64,000 nucleotides of DNA, taken from Symsagittifera roscoffensis. Taxonomy: Eukaryota; Xenacoelomorpha; Acoela; Convolutidae. Numbering within the stretch: position 1 is the first letter of the stretch; every line of letters begins with the position of its first letter. The notes beneath the pieces are model-generated. The model ran no database searches, was not told the DNA's origin, and was given only the letters and a program-made list of their open reading frames with translations. Location of the stretch: assembly GCF_963678635.1 (NCBI RefSeq), contig NC_087068.1:10546027-10610026 (forward strand), written 5' to 3'. Made by a program: the position numbers and the translations under genes. Positions 23,849-35,070 of the stretch are shown here, piece after piece.

Positions 23849-24211
23849 TAAGGCTATAGTTCCAGAATCGAAAAATCCTGGCTAAAACAACAAAATTTTG
23901 AAACAACTTACATGTTGGCATAAAAATTAGCCACAAAACGAAAATGTGAAAATTAAAATGAAGAAAACTCTCAGAAATTTGTGACAAAATGTTTTAAAAT
24001 GTTTTATAATAGTTGTTACATAATTTCAGTGTTATTTGTAAAGTTTTGATTGGTTGAATTTTTAAAATTTTGAAGTAATGATGTGTGTGACACTTTTTAT
24101 GATCTTTGATCATTTTGTACAGATAGTTTAGAATTTTTAAAACCTGAAGATGCACAAAATGTGCGAAAAAGTTTGTTTGAATTTACAATTTTAACGCATT
24201 CTCAAAATATT
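23840..24211 (+). repeat. PLE pseudo-LTR, 5' copy
   Basis: Starts gagctgacactaaggctat and ends cgcattctcaaaat. It matches 27,646-28,010 nearly base for base. In the 3' copy its first bases encode the final residues of the ORF, as expected for PLEs that insert as partial tandem copies. Confidence 0.9.
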
Positions 24212-24330
24212 TAGATGTTAAATGTTTGAAACCCTACGGCGTTGAGCCAATTCTCAATTACAGTCTCTCCTACAAGGAGACGTAATTTTAAATTTATTTT
24301 TCCCTTGTTTTAATAGAGAAATCTTTTTAG

Positions 24331-25008
24331 TTGAAAAATCATTTTATATTTTACCATGTTAGAATTGAAATGGTCTACATTGTAGCAGCTAGCTCACTCT
24401 ACCACAGCCTGGAACAACTTAGCAACCCGGAAAAAGAACAATTTCTACCCAAAATTTTGGCTATTTCGGGACTTTCTTTAAACCCGAACACCACGAACCC
24501 ACAGAAGAACCTCGCAAGCCTACTCGGCAGGGCACCTCTAGCAGAAAAGTGGTGGTGTGGCACGACATCATCAATAATTCGATCAACAGCCACCGCACAA
24601 ACAATTTCAGAGCTTGCACTGCAGAGGAATTGTCAGAAATCCTGAAGACACTGACAAATATCAGCGCAATTGTATACTGTCAGAGAAACGGTACACCGGA
24701 TATCAGGAACCAGCTCGGGTATTCTTGTCATTCCTATTACAAAGTGTCTCATTTCAAAGAGGAAGAGAAGAATGGAGCTGGTCAACGAATATCAGGCACT
24801 GCACCAGGACGTCCAGCTGGAGCTAAAGTCTTTGAGGATTGTGTTCGAACACCAAGACAACCTGCCAGCTGTCTTGTCCAAGCTTCGTTCAAACACGAAA
24901 ACGAAATCTCAATCGAGAAGGAGGGCGGAGAAAAGAAGACTGGTGAACATAGGCGAAGCAACTGTTGGTCGGACTGACGAGGAGGCTTCAACGGAGAGGG
25001 TGAGTTAA
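24331..25008 (+). pseudogene. PLE 5' region and possible first exon
   Basis: Two overlapping frames precede the main ORF. 24,331-24,645 reads a mixed protein with LPKILAISGLSLN. 24,670-25,008 contains, from the ATG at 24,772, MELVNEYQALHQDVQLELKS and a basic segment KTKSQSRRRAEKRR, like the basic N-terminal region of PLE proteins. The frame ends at a consensus donor (AGG/GTGAGT at 24,996). PLEs are known to retain introns, so 24,999 to about 25,248 may be one. The acceptor TTCAG near 25,248 is out of phase by the simplest join, so the junction is unproven. Confidence 0.45.
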
Positions 25009-25198
25009 ACTTGTGTTATTTGAGTTGCTTTGTGTCACGTGAGGTTTATTCCTCGTGGCCTGCAAACCAAAGAGCACAGTTGTACTCCCACCTCCATTCT
25101 TGATTTGGACTTTGAAAAACAAACTCATTTGGAAATTAGTCCGTGATTATGCGTCCTTATAAATTAAATTTATCAACTGTCACCAACGTGTTAAATTT

Positions 25199-27663
25199 TT
25201 GAGAGTTTGTCTAGAAAACGACATTATACCTGATTTTTTGAGGTTCAGGGTACCGGAAAATGGGGTGTTTTCGAACCAAGCGGTACACAGTTTTCAGACA
25301 AAACCTCTAAGAACGGAGATAAACAAGGCAAGGAAGGGCATAGAAAGGGCGAGAGGCGCAGTACAGAGGGGTGTAGATGAGAAGTTTTGGCCTTCGGTAA
25401 TTAAATATTTAAGTCTTAGGGGACAAAGACAAACAGCAACAGTCAAAAAGACTCATCAGAAGAAGCTAATGAAACTATCAGAAAGGCAAGACCGACCTCT
25501 AGGGAAGCAAGGTGAGGGTTCGGTAAGAGCTCTTGATGATGTTGAGTTACCAAATTGGGTACAACAAGTGTTGGCATTAGGGCCAAAGCATCCCGTCAGG
25601 GATAAAGTTAGTGAGACACACTTTCTCGCCGACATTGACATCTTTCTATCGGATCTCAAAAATCGTAAAGTCCCCGGGGAGGCCCTTTGTGAGATCGAAA
25701 TTGTGGCAAAAGCCTATGCTAAGAGGGTGAAACAAACACCATCTGACAAAGGCGTTGAGAAGGCCCGAAAGTATCTGAAGAGTAATGGATTAGTTGCGGT
25801 ACCGTACGAAAAAGGCGTGGGTTTTTGTGTAATAAAAAAGGACACCTACGAGAACAAGTTGTCGGATACATTAGATTCGAATCAATTCAGCAAAAGTAAA
25901 GGAACAAGTGATGCGATTGTTTTGAAGATAGAAAGAGACATCAATAAGGAGTTGTTGGCTATGAGGAAAAAAGATGAAATAAGTGAGAGTCTCTACACAA
26001 GTATGAGGTCTACTGGGGGGCAGCCCGCCAGGCTTTATGGGTTGGCGAAAGTGCATAAAGTGAATACCCCATTAAGACCGGTCCTCTCCTTGCCTGGTAG
26101 CTCTTATTATAACTTGAACAAAGTTCTTGCTAAATTTTTCTAGAAAATTGAGGGCGCAAATATCGAAACCAACTCAATAGATGCGAGAGAAATCTTAGAG
26201 AGCACTAATCTTGAGCCCAATGAAAACTTGATATTTCTAGATGTGAAGAGTTTGTACACAAATGTTCCACTGAAAGAAGCGATAGACATAGCTCTGAGAA
26301 AACTGTATGAGCCAGGTGAACCACCATCAATTGCTAGGAAAACCATGAAGAGACTGTTGAACATGGCAATTAGTCAAGTCCATTTCAAGTGCAATGAAAC
26401 ATGGTACGTTCAGAAAGATGGTTTGGCAATGGGGGCATCTCTTGCCGTTATTTTAGCAAATCTTTGGCATAAGCAGTACGAAACTGCACTATCAAGGGAT
26501 ATTCCCGAAATGTTTTTGCCTGAGAAAAATCTTCACGGAATATGTCCCGAGTGCAATAAGAAAGTCACGTACAGGTCAAAAAGTGTAGAATGTGAATGCT
26601 GTTTGAACTGGTATCACGTAAAATGCGGTGATATATCAGATGATGAGTGTCGAAATATAAGTGAAACCGTCTGGTACTGCAGAAAATGCATCGCAATAAG
26701 GGAGAAAAATAAGTCAGGGCAACAATCTAATTTGTTTCTCCGTTACGTTGATGATATAGTGAGAACAGTGAAGGGTGATCCTGAAAAAGTGCTACGGGCT
26801 GCAAACTTACTACATCCAAATTTACAGTTCAAAATAGAGACACCAAACACAAACGGAACTTTGGCGTTTTTGGATTTACAAATTAGTATTGACAAAAGCA
26901 GGACAATTAGCTGTGGGTGGTATCAAAAACCAACAGATACAGGTACCATACTCAATTTTAGAAGCTGCGCCCCCCTTCAGTACAAGAGAAGTGTGATTGA
27001 AGGAACTGTTTACCGGGTTTTCCGCAGTACGTCAACATGGGAAGAATATGATAAAGCCATGAAAATCAACCGTGAGCAATGGTTGGATAACCCATATCCG
27101 GAAAGTTGGTCGTCGTGGGTTGCATCCCATGCCCTTGAAAAGATCATCAGCGAGGGCAAAAACAAAAAGAACATGGCTGAGAAAAAGAAGCCCTGTGATT
27201 ATAGCAATGATTCACTACCCATCTTGATGGTCCAATATAGGGGGAATCACAGTCAGACATTAGCAAAAAAAGTGCGCGATATCACCAATGCGCTGATAGT
27301 ATTCACGACGAGGAAATTGAAAACTTGTATGCCCTCTCTAAAATCCTCCTTTTCCAGTGAACTGAAATCAAAAGTGGTGTACAGACTTGAATGTTGTGGG
27401 TGCAAATCCATCTATGTTGGCCAGACGGTCCGACATCTCACCAAAAGGATTGAGGAACACCGAAAAGAGGATACCCCAGTTGGACAGCATATAAGGCAGT
27501 GTGGTAGTGAGCGTGGTAAGTCTGCGTTTAATTAAAAAATAGTCGACCAGGCGTCCAGCAGCATCAAGTTACTTACGTTAGAGGCGCTGCACATTAGGAA
27601 AGAGAGACCGGCAATTAACACGCGCGACGAGTTTAGAAGTAGGGAGCTGACACTAAGGCTATA
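25199..27663 (+). pseudogene. PLE reverse transcriptase with internal PHD finger and GIY-YIG endonuclease
   Basis: One frame of about 820 codons broken only by TAG at 26,141 and TAA at 27,533. Landmarks: a conserved N-terminal region ending ARLYGLAKVHK (26,028-26,060); motif A FLDVKSLYTNVPL (26,234-26,272); motif B GLAMGASLAVILANLW (about 26,419-26,467); a C4HC3 PHD finger (26,543-26,689) with CPEC, CECC, WYHVKC and WYCRKC; motif C RYVDDIV (26,741-26,761); LAFLDLQIS; then the GIY-YIG nuclease with KSIYVGQTVRHLTKRIEEH (27,403-27,459). The ORF ends LTLRL in the 3' repeat. Family role: target-primed reverse transcription with its own endonuclease. The first codon is not ATG, and the true N-terminus probably comes from an upstream exon. 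The PHD insertion is unusual (see findings). Confidence 0.92.
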
Positions 27664-28010
27664 GTTCCAGAATTGAAAAATTCTGGCTAAAACAACAAAG
27701 TTTTGAAACAACTTACATGGTAGCATAAAAATTAGCCACAAAACAAAAATGTGAAAATAAAAATGAAGAAAACTCTCAGAAATTTGTGACAAAATGTTTT
27801 AAAATGTTACATAATAGTTGTTCCATAATTTCAAGGGTATTTGTAAAATTTTGATTGGTTGAATTTTTAAAATTTTGAAGTAATAATGTGTGTGACACTT
27901 CTTATGATCTTTGATCATTTTGTAAAGATAGTTTAGAATTTTTAAAACCTGAAGATGCACAAACTGTGCGAAAACGTTTGCTTGAATTTACAATTTTAAC
28001 GCATTCTCAA
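27646..28010 (+). repeat. PLE pseudo-LTR, 3' copy
   Basis: Second copy of the 23,840-24,211 repeat, ending at the target duplication. The PLE reading frame runs into it (SRELTLRL, then stop at 27,661-27,663). Confidence 0.9.
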
Positions 28011-28490
28011 AATCTCATCATAGCTCGGTGATCCTTCATTCCTGATCCGAATCGGTTCAACAATATCTCGAAGATTTTGTCTGCAGTATCACGTTCCTCT
28101 TCCTTCTTTGCAACTACACATTTAAACGCCGTGCCTTCTAAGTTGCTGAGTATCGCTGTGCAGGCCTGCCTCTCTGCATTCAAGTTGTCTTGTTCCAAAT
28201 GTAGTCTCATGACTTCTACCCATGTGTCGATGCATCCATCTGAGTCATCCTTAAATTCCTTTGGCTTCTTGAAAGTGTTCCTGGATTTGCCACCTCCTCT
28301 TTCACTCGAGTCAGTGTTCCTTGTAGCGAACGCTTCCAATGCCTCTACCTTGTCTGACATTTGTTGTAGCCTCTCTTCAGTTGCCTTCGCCAGATTGAAG
28401 CAATGGTCCAAGCTCTCGCTCTTATTGTATCGTATCTCCTTTTTTAGCATTTGTCGATCCTCTTTACTGCACTTCTGTTTTTTTTCAATA
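28011..28490 (-). pseudogene. Gypsy gag, N-terminal half
   Basis: Open from about 28,485 to 28,007. A coiled coil (ATEERLQQMSDKVEALEAF) precedes a capsid-like segment (DTWVEVMRLHLEQD, then KIFEILLNRFGSGMKDHR) typical of gypsy Gag (retrotransposon gag fold). It ends ...HRAMMRF at the PLE insertion; the partner half resumes with MMRFEKRKQRDD at 23,837. The overlap AMMRF/MMRF is the 12-bp target duplication. The frame closes upstream at about 28,490 with a stop, so the true start codon may be the ATG at 28,450 or lost. Confidence 0.8.
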
Positions 28491-28969
28491 GGTTTTTTTC
28501 ATAGTCCTAATCTTTCATAGTTCTTTGAAGATCTTAAACCATATGAAAGATTTTACCACTGCTGTTTTTCAATAAAAAATCTAAGTGGTGCAATAATATA
28601 ATTTTCGGCAAATTTTTCATTGAAATAAATTATATCTAGGCAAAAGTAACTAGCTTTTAAAAACTGAACATCTGCGCATATTTTTATAGTGTCCGTGATT
28701 ATTTGAAGTTTTCTTCTAAGAAACTTGATAGTTTTGTTTTGACAGAACATAATTCTAACATCCGCAAATTGCCCTTCTTTGCATGAGACAGTCAATTGCG
28801 GGTTTTGTCAATGATTGAGAGAAAAAAGATCTCAAAACAGTATTTGATAAAAACAGATCCTGTCTGATTCAGTGAGATATAGATTTTTTCATACATCAGA
28901 ATTTCATGAATCGGTTTTTCGATCAACTGCCAATTTGTAAATACAATAGGTTTTTTTCATAGACCTAAT
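28486..28969 (+). repeat. 26-bp direct repeats bracketing an R1 fragment
   Basis: The phrase caataggtttttttcatag followed by (t/a)cctaat occurs at 28,486-28,511 and 28,944-28,969 with one mismatch. The 432 bp between include R1 sequence (28,521-28,800). This looks like an insertion with a long target duplication, or a small deletion-duplication, at the 5' border of the gypsy element. Confidence 0.6.
28521..28800 (+). repeat. Dispersed repeat R1, copy 3 (partial)
   Basis: Matches 31,365-31,650 over its length with a few differences, and 6,136-6,353 over the shared part. The minus strand carries an 80-codon open frame that is also open in the 31.4-31.6 kb copy, but it starts with TTG and has no recognisable motif, so I do not call it a gene. 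Confidence 0.75.
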
Positions 28970-29229
28970 AAAGATCAAGCAATAAATCTGTTTTTCTCAC
29001 TTGATTTTCTGAAAGTTTGCTCACAAAAAAAGCATCAGTTGTTCAGTCATATTTTTTGTGATTAAACAGACTGTTCCATTTGATGGCATACAAAATCATG
29101 ATTCTTATTAATTTAAAAAAATTATTCCGGAGAATTGAGAATCCATTGTTTTAAAAAGCAAATCTGCTTGCCCACACATTCTCAGCTTGAAGCTTTTTAA
29201 AGAGAAATTACATCACTACAGTCCTCTTT

Positions 29230-29720
29230 CTATGTCTGATTTCTAAAAGCTACGGGACAATTTGGAAATTCCGGCATGGGCGCTAGAAGAACTCTGCAAA
29301 GAATGATAGGTGCATTTTTTTTCATTTTTAATGATATTTTCAAAATTAAGTTTTCCCTAGAAGCCTAAAAAGCAATCGTTACACCAGTATACAGAAAAGA
29401 CAACCTCGAACTTTCAGAATACTAGACGCCCATTCCAACAACAGATGCATTTTTCAGTGTAAATGTGAACTTTTTCGAAATTAATTAACTGAAAACAATT
29501 TTCCGCAATACTTTCTCAGCACTTCTTAATTCGGTTTCAGAACATCCTATTCAACAATAGATGCATTTTTATTCGGTACCGAAGTTTTTAGGCAAGAAAT
29601 GGATGGTGATAAGTTTGTTGCTATGACATTATGATGTAAATCTAATATCCAAATCTTCGACTCCATTGATTGTAAATTTTTGCAAAAAAAGTAATTTTTT
29701 GAATTTTCTGATTTTCAAAA
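29230..29720 (+). pseudogene. LINE RT fragment in array unit 1
   Basis: In frame from about 29,525 the plus strand reads FGFRTSYSTIDAF, then GTEVFRQEMDGDKFVAM and, after a stop and a shift, FDSIDCKFLQKK, the RT region leading into motif A (compare FDSFDHTYLKQK in LINE B). Upstream, PVYRKDNLELSEY and TPIPTT match the NYRPI region. Too decayed to function. Confidence 0.7.
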
Positions 29721-31074
29721 GAAAGGATTAGTTTTTTATCAGCAACTATGAACAGGAAATTTTTGTGAATAAAATTAAATCCGAATTATACCATTAAGTA
29801 CTGAAAATAATCAATTTTTTTTGAGAGATACAGTTTTACATTATAGTTTTTGCGCGATTCATGAAAATTTTGCAAAAGAGTGCTCTAAAATATTTTAGAG
29901 CTTTCAAATATGAGCTTACTTGTTTTTTTTTGAATTTAATGAAAAATATTAAGGCTTACGTGAACAAAACAGGCGCATCAAAAACTGCGGGCACAAATTT
30001 ACAATAAGTAATCAAGTTTTTTGTTTGTTTTTTTTTGTTTCAATTTTTTCCGGTATACAAGAAACACAAAAAAATTCGTGGAAATATATAAGGGACCGTT
30101 CATCGAAAACTCATTTTTTCATAAATATCGAACTATACTAATTTTGAGAAAAGAGGAAAAAACCAAAATCACCAGCTTTTTTTTTATCAAGTTAAGAAGA
30201 TTCACCATTTGCAACCTGTGTTAAATTATCATGGAAAATTTTTAAGTGGAGTAAAAAAAAACATAACTGTACTTCCTTTATTGTCATATTATTTATCAAT
30301 TTTTGTATTGAAGACAAAGTTTCACCAATAATTTTAACTCTAATTCAGCTATATCTGACGTACATCTGCAAAATTGAAAAAAAGTTTTATTGCAATTGGC
30401 GTTTGTGTCGTTTCGACCATTGAAAATGAGGAAGAACTTTATATTTGTGAGTATTTTCTACGCTAGTTTAGGTACCACAAGTATTGATTAGGTTAGGTTG
30501 AGTGATATCTGGTATTAACGCTTTTTGCAACAAGTCATAATTCGAACCAGATTTAAAATTTTCAAAAATCCCGGTGTTGAGAAAAAACAGGTTTAAAACT
30601 TTTTGAGTTTTCGTCTAATTTAGGGCAATTAAAGCGAGCAAGCAGCCTATTTCTGCTAAATTTAGGCTGTTTACAAAAACTTATTTTAAGCTTATTTTTA
30701 TTTTTATTCGAGTAAATTTAGTTTATGGAGTTCTTATTGCCATTTTGAGAGCCATCAAGTCTATCTGCACAAATTTATCTGTATACTAACATAGATTGAT
30801 TTCCCAAGATGAACTTTTCTTATCACAGCTAATCAGTTCAAAGAAAAAACAAAAAAAAACTGAGCATGAAAAAAGGAATATCATCAATGACTTTACAAAC
30901 TCGAGAAAATCAGCGCAAACAATGTTTCGTTTTTTAAAAATTTTTCTGGGGAAAAGAAATCCATTTTTTAGAAGGCAAATCTGCTTAGCCACAAACTCTG
31001 AGCCTAAAGCTGATTTTTAAAAAAAAATACAACATTACAGTACTCTTGCTATGCTTGAGTCAGTAACTTGGACT

Positions 31075-31650
31075 CTGATTTTCCCCGTGTTTTAGAAAAA
31101 ATTTTGAAAAAATAACTTTGATCAAACCGTAACCTATTTGAAACAACCAGACCCTGCAAAACGACATCCTTTTTTCTCAATTTAAATATCAGCTTTTTCT
31201 GTTTTTTATATCTAAGTTTTTGTTAGCATGTTAAATTTCTCAGTGGCAGTTGGTGTAGTATGTGTTTTCGTGCCTTGTTTTCCAAAAACTTTTTTCTCAA
31301 AAAATAGGTGTACACGTGCCCTTTTTTCTCAAAGTAGTTTTAATCTTTTCTTGGAATGTTAGAAGATCTTTGAAGATCTTAAACCATATGAAAGATTTTA
31401 CCACTGCTGTTTTTCAATAAAAAATCTAAGTGGTGCAATAATATAATTTTCGGCAAATTTTTCATTGAAACAAATTATCTCTAGGCAAAAGTAACTAGCT
31501 TTAAAAAACTGAACATCTGCGCATATTTTTATAGTGTCCGTGATTATATGAAGTTTTCTTCTAAGAAACTTGATAGTTTTGTTTTGACAGAACATAATTC
31601 TAACATCCGCAAATTGCCCTTCATTGCATGAGACAGTCAATTGCGGGTTT
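31075..31650 (+). repeat. Dispersed repeat R1, copy 2 (longest)
   Basis: About 515 bp match 5,850-6,353 and the last ~285 bp match 28,521-28,800. It sits inside the LINE array and interrupts unit 2: array sequence stops near 31,055 and resumes near 31,650. Confidence 0.75.
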
Positions 31651-32829
31651 CAGTTGTTCAGTCAAATTTTTTGTGATTAAACAGACTGTTCCATTTGATG
31701 GCATACAATATGTTGAGTTAATAATTGAAAAATTTTTAAGGCATAGATCAGTTTTCGTTTTGTCAACAAGGGTTTCAGTATGTATGCGTTTTGTATTTTT
31801 AAAGTTTTATACAGCTGAACTAACCGTGTTTGTGCTAAAAAACGCAATTTGAAAGCAAATTTGTTAACTTTCGATTTTTTGAAATCAAAACCTGTCGACA
31901 ACTAATGGATGGTGATAAATTTGTTGCTATGACATTATGAAGTAAATCTAAGTATCCAAATCTTTCGACTCCATTGGTTATAAATTTTTGCAAAAAAAAA
32001 GTAAATTTGTGAATTTTCTGATTTTCAAAAGAAAGGATTAGTTTTTTATCAGCAACCATGAACAGGAGAAATTTGTGAATCAAATTGGATCCGGATTATT
32101 CCAGTAAGTACTGAAAATAATCATTTTGTTTGGAGATACAACATAACATCATAGTTTTTGCGCGAATTAAGAAAACATTGCGAAAAAACATTATAAATTT
32201 TTTATTTAGAGCTTTCAAAAATGAGCTTATTTTTGTCGTTTTTTAAATTTTATAAAAATTATTGAGGTTTTCCTGAATAAAATAGTTGCATCACAACCTG
32301 CGGGCAAACGTTTACAATAGAGTAATCAAAATTTTTTGTTTGCAAAATTTTCTCTTTTTATTTTAATTTCTCATGTTGCGTTAATATTTTTTCCAGTATA
32401 CAAGAAACAAAAAATGAAAATCGTCAAAAGATATAATGGACCGTTCATAGAAAACTCGTTTTTATTATACATAGGGAACAAGAAGATTCGTCAGTGGCAA
32501 CCTGATTTATGGAAGTTTTCATTGCAATTTTGAGAATCACCAAGTCTATCTGCACGAATTTGTAAAAGTAACATAGACTGATTTCCCAAGATGAATTTTT
32601 TTCCCAGCAAATCCGTGCAAAAACTTAGCGTGAAAAGTAGAATCTCATCAATGATTTAACAAACTCGAGCAAATCAGCGAAAAATGATTCTTATTAATTT
32701 TAAAAAATTTATTCCGGAGAATTGAGAATCCATTGTTTTAAAAGGCAAATCTGCTTGCCCACAAATTCTCAGCTTGCAGCTTTTTAAAGAGAAATTACAT
32801 CACTACAGTACTCTTTCTATGTCTGATTT

Positions 32830-33310
32830 CTAAAAGCTACGGGAAAATTTGGAAATTCCGGCATGGGCGCTAGAAGAACTCTGCAACGAATGATAGGTGC
32901 ATCTTTTTTCATTTTTAATGATGTTTTCAAAATTAAGTTTTCCCTAGAAGCCTAAAAAAGCAATTGTTTCACCAATATACAGGAAAGACAACCTTGAATT
33001 TTCAGAGAACTAGACGCCCATTCCAACAACAGATGCATTTTTCAGTGTAATTGTGAACTTTTTCGAAATTAATTAACTGAAAACAATTTTTCGCAATACT
33101 TTCTCAGCACTACTTAATTCGGTTTCGGAACATCCTATTCAACAATAGATGCAATTTTATTCGGTACCGAAGTTTTAAGGCAAGAAATGGATGGTGATAA
33201 ATTTGTTGCTATGACATTATGATGTAAATCTAAATATCCAAATCTTTCGACTCCATTGATTGTAAGTTTTTGCAAAAAAAAGTAAATTTTTGAATTTTCT
33301 GATTTTCAAA
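32830..33310 (+). pseudogene. LINE RT fragment in array unit 3
   Basis: Near-duplicate of 29,230-29,720. The GFRTSYSTIDA reading has one substitution (Gly-Phe-Gly-Thr-Ser) and the same stops, showing that duplication of an already dead LINE created the array. Confidence 0.7.
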
Positions 33311-34639
33311 AGAAAGGATTAGTTTTTTTATCAGCAACCATGAACAGGAAATTTTTGTGAGTAAAATTGGATCTGGATTATACCAATAAGTACTGAAAAT
33401 AAGCAATTTTTTTTGAGAGAGACAGTTTTACATCATAGTTTTTGCGCGATTCATGAAAATTTTGCAAAAGATTCCTCTAAATTATTTTAGAGCTTTCAAA
33501 TAAGCTTTTTTTGTTGTTTTTTTGAATATAATGAAAAATATTGAGGTTTACGTGAACAAAACAGGCGCATCAAAAACTGCGGGCAGAAATTTACTCCAAG
33601 TAATCAAGTTTTTTGTTTGTTTTTTTTTTTCGTTTTAATTTTTTTCCGGTATACAAGAAATAAAAAAAAAATTCCTGGAAATTTATAAGGGACCGTACAT
33701 CGAAAACTCATTTTTTTCCTAAATATCGAACTATACTAAATTTGAGAAAAAAAGGAAAAAATCAAAATCACCAGCTTTTTTTTATCAAGTAAAGAATATT
33801 CATCATTTGCAACCTTTGTTAAATTATCATGGAAAAATTTTAAGTGGAGTAAGAAAAAAACATAGCTGTACTTCCTTTTTTGTCATATTGTTTATCAATT
33901 TTGTAGTGAAAACAAAGTTTTACCAATAATTTTAACTCTAATTCAGCTATATCTGACGTACATCTGCAAAATTGAAAAAAAAGTTTTATGGCAATGGGCG
34001 TTTGTGTCGTTTCGACCATTTAAAATGGGGAAGAACTTTTTATTTGTGAGTATTTTCTACGCTAACTTAGGTACCACAAGTATTGATTAGGTTGGGTTGA
34101 GTGGTATCTCGTATTAACGCATTTTGCAACAAGTCATAATTCGAACCACATTTAAAATTTCCAAAAAGTCCCGGTGTTGAGAAAAAACCGGTTTAAAACT
34201 TTTGATTTTTCGTCTAATTTAGGGCGATTAAAGCGAGCAAGCAGCTTATTTCTGCTAAATTTAGGCTGTTTACAAGAAACTTAATTTAAGCTTATTTTTA
34301 TTTTTACTCGAGTAAATTTAGTTTTTGCGATTTTGAGAGCCATCAAGTCTATCTGCACAAATTTATCTGTATACTAACATAGATTGATTTCCCAAGATGA
34401 ACTTTTCTTATCACAGCTAATCAGTTAAAGTAAAAACAAAAAAGCTGAGCAGGAAAAGTGGATTATCATGAATGACTTTACAAACTCGAGAAAATCAGCG
34501 CAAACAAAGATTCGTTTTTTAAAAATTATTCTGGGGAAAAGAAATTCATTTTTTAGAAGGCAAATCTGCTTAGCCACAAACTCTGAGCCTAAAGCTGATT
34601 AAAAAAAATTACAACCTTACAGTACTCTTGCTATGTTTG

Positions 34640-35070
34640 TTTACTAAAAGCTACGTGACGCATTAGAAACCCCGGCATGGGCGCTGAAAATGCTGCGAAA
34701 TATTTTAGACGATGAAATTTTTAAAAACAAAGTTTTTTCTAGAAAGAAATTGCCACACCAGTATGCAAAAACTTTAACCTTGAATTTTTCAAGAACTATA
34801 CATCCAATCCAACAACAGAAGCATAATTAGAGTATTCGAGAAAATTTTCAAAATCAATTAATTGAAAAAAAAATCAGCAAAACTTACCAAGCACTATTCA
34901 GTTCTGTATCAGAACATCCTATTCAACAATTGATGAAATTTTAATCTGCACCAACTCATTTAGTTAAGAGATGGATATTGATAATTTTGCTGCTATCTAA
35001 TTATGAGATAAGTCTAAAGATCCAAAACTTCTGACTCCATAGATCATCAAGTTCTGCGAAAAAAATAAAT
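34640..35070 (+). pseudogene. LINE RT fragment in array unit 4 (diverged)
   Basis: The plus strand reads IRTSYSTIDEILICT and then EMDIDNFAAI before stops, aligned with units 1 and 3 but with many more differences. It is therefore the oldest unit or one from a separate insertion. Confidence 0.6.

Larger units (their letters stand above)
23838..28010 (+). mobile_element. Penelope-like element (PLE) inserted in gypsy gag
   Basis: A 4.17-kb element with a single main ORF (N-terminal basic region, RT, GIY-YIG endonuclease), flanked by direct repeats of about 370 bp (pseudo-LTRs, a PLE hallmark) and by the 12-bp duplication aatctcatcata at 23,826-23,837 and 28,011-28,022. The insertion splits gag cleanly, giving relative age: the PLE is younger than the gypsy element. 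Pseudo-LTR copies are about 93-95% identical by eye. The plus orientation is opposite to gypsy. Only two in-frame stops interrupt the ORF, so it decayed recently. Confidence 0.92.
6354..28490 (-). mobile_element. Giant Ty3/gypsy retrotransposon, dead, interrupted by a PLE
   Basis: Minus-strand LTR retroelement. Order: gag (28,490-28,011, then 23,838-23,500 after the PLE), zinc knuckle, aspartic protease, RT, RNase H, integrase (IN), a small ORF, a ~500-bp gap with two short tandem arrays, a very long third ORF (16,522-7,771), and the 3' LTR (6,354-7,337). The gene order PR-RT-RH-IN and the RT and IN motifs are those of Ty3/gypsy elements. Without the 4.2-kb PLE the element spans about 18 kb, versus roughly 5-10 kb for most gypsy elements. 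GC content is visibly higher than the flanks. No matching 5' LTR is seen beyond 28,490, where a 26-bp direct repeat and R1 sequence begin. Many frameshifts and stops make it non-functional. Confidence 0.85.

Noticed and set aside
28553-31640. An 80-codon minus-strand ORF shared by two R1 copies (28,553-28,795 and 31,398-31,640)
   Set aside because: It starts at TTG rather than ATG, has no recognisable motif, and is open probably because the copies are similar and young; the third copy breaks it.
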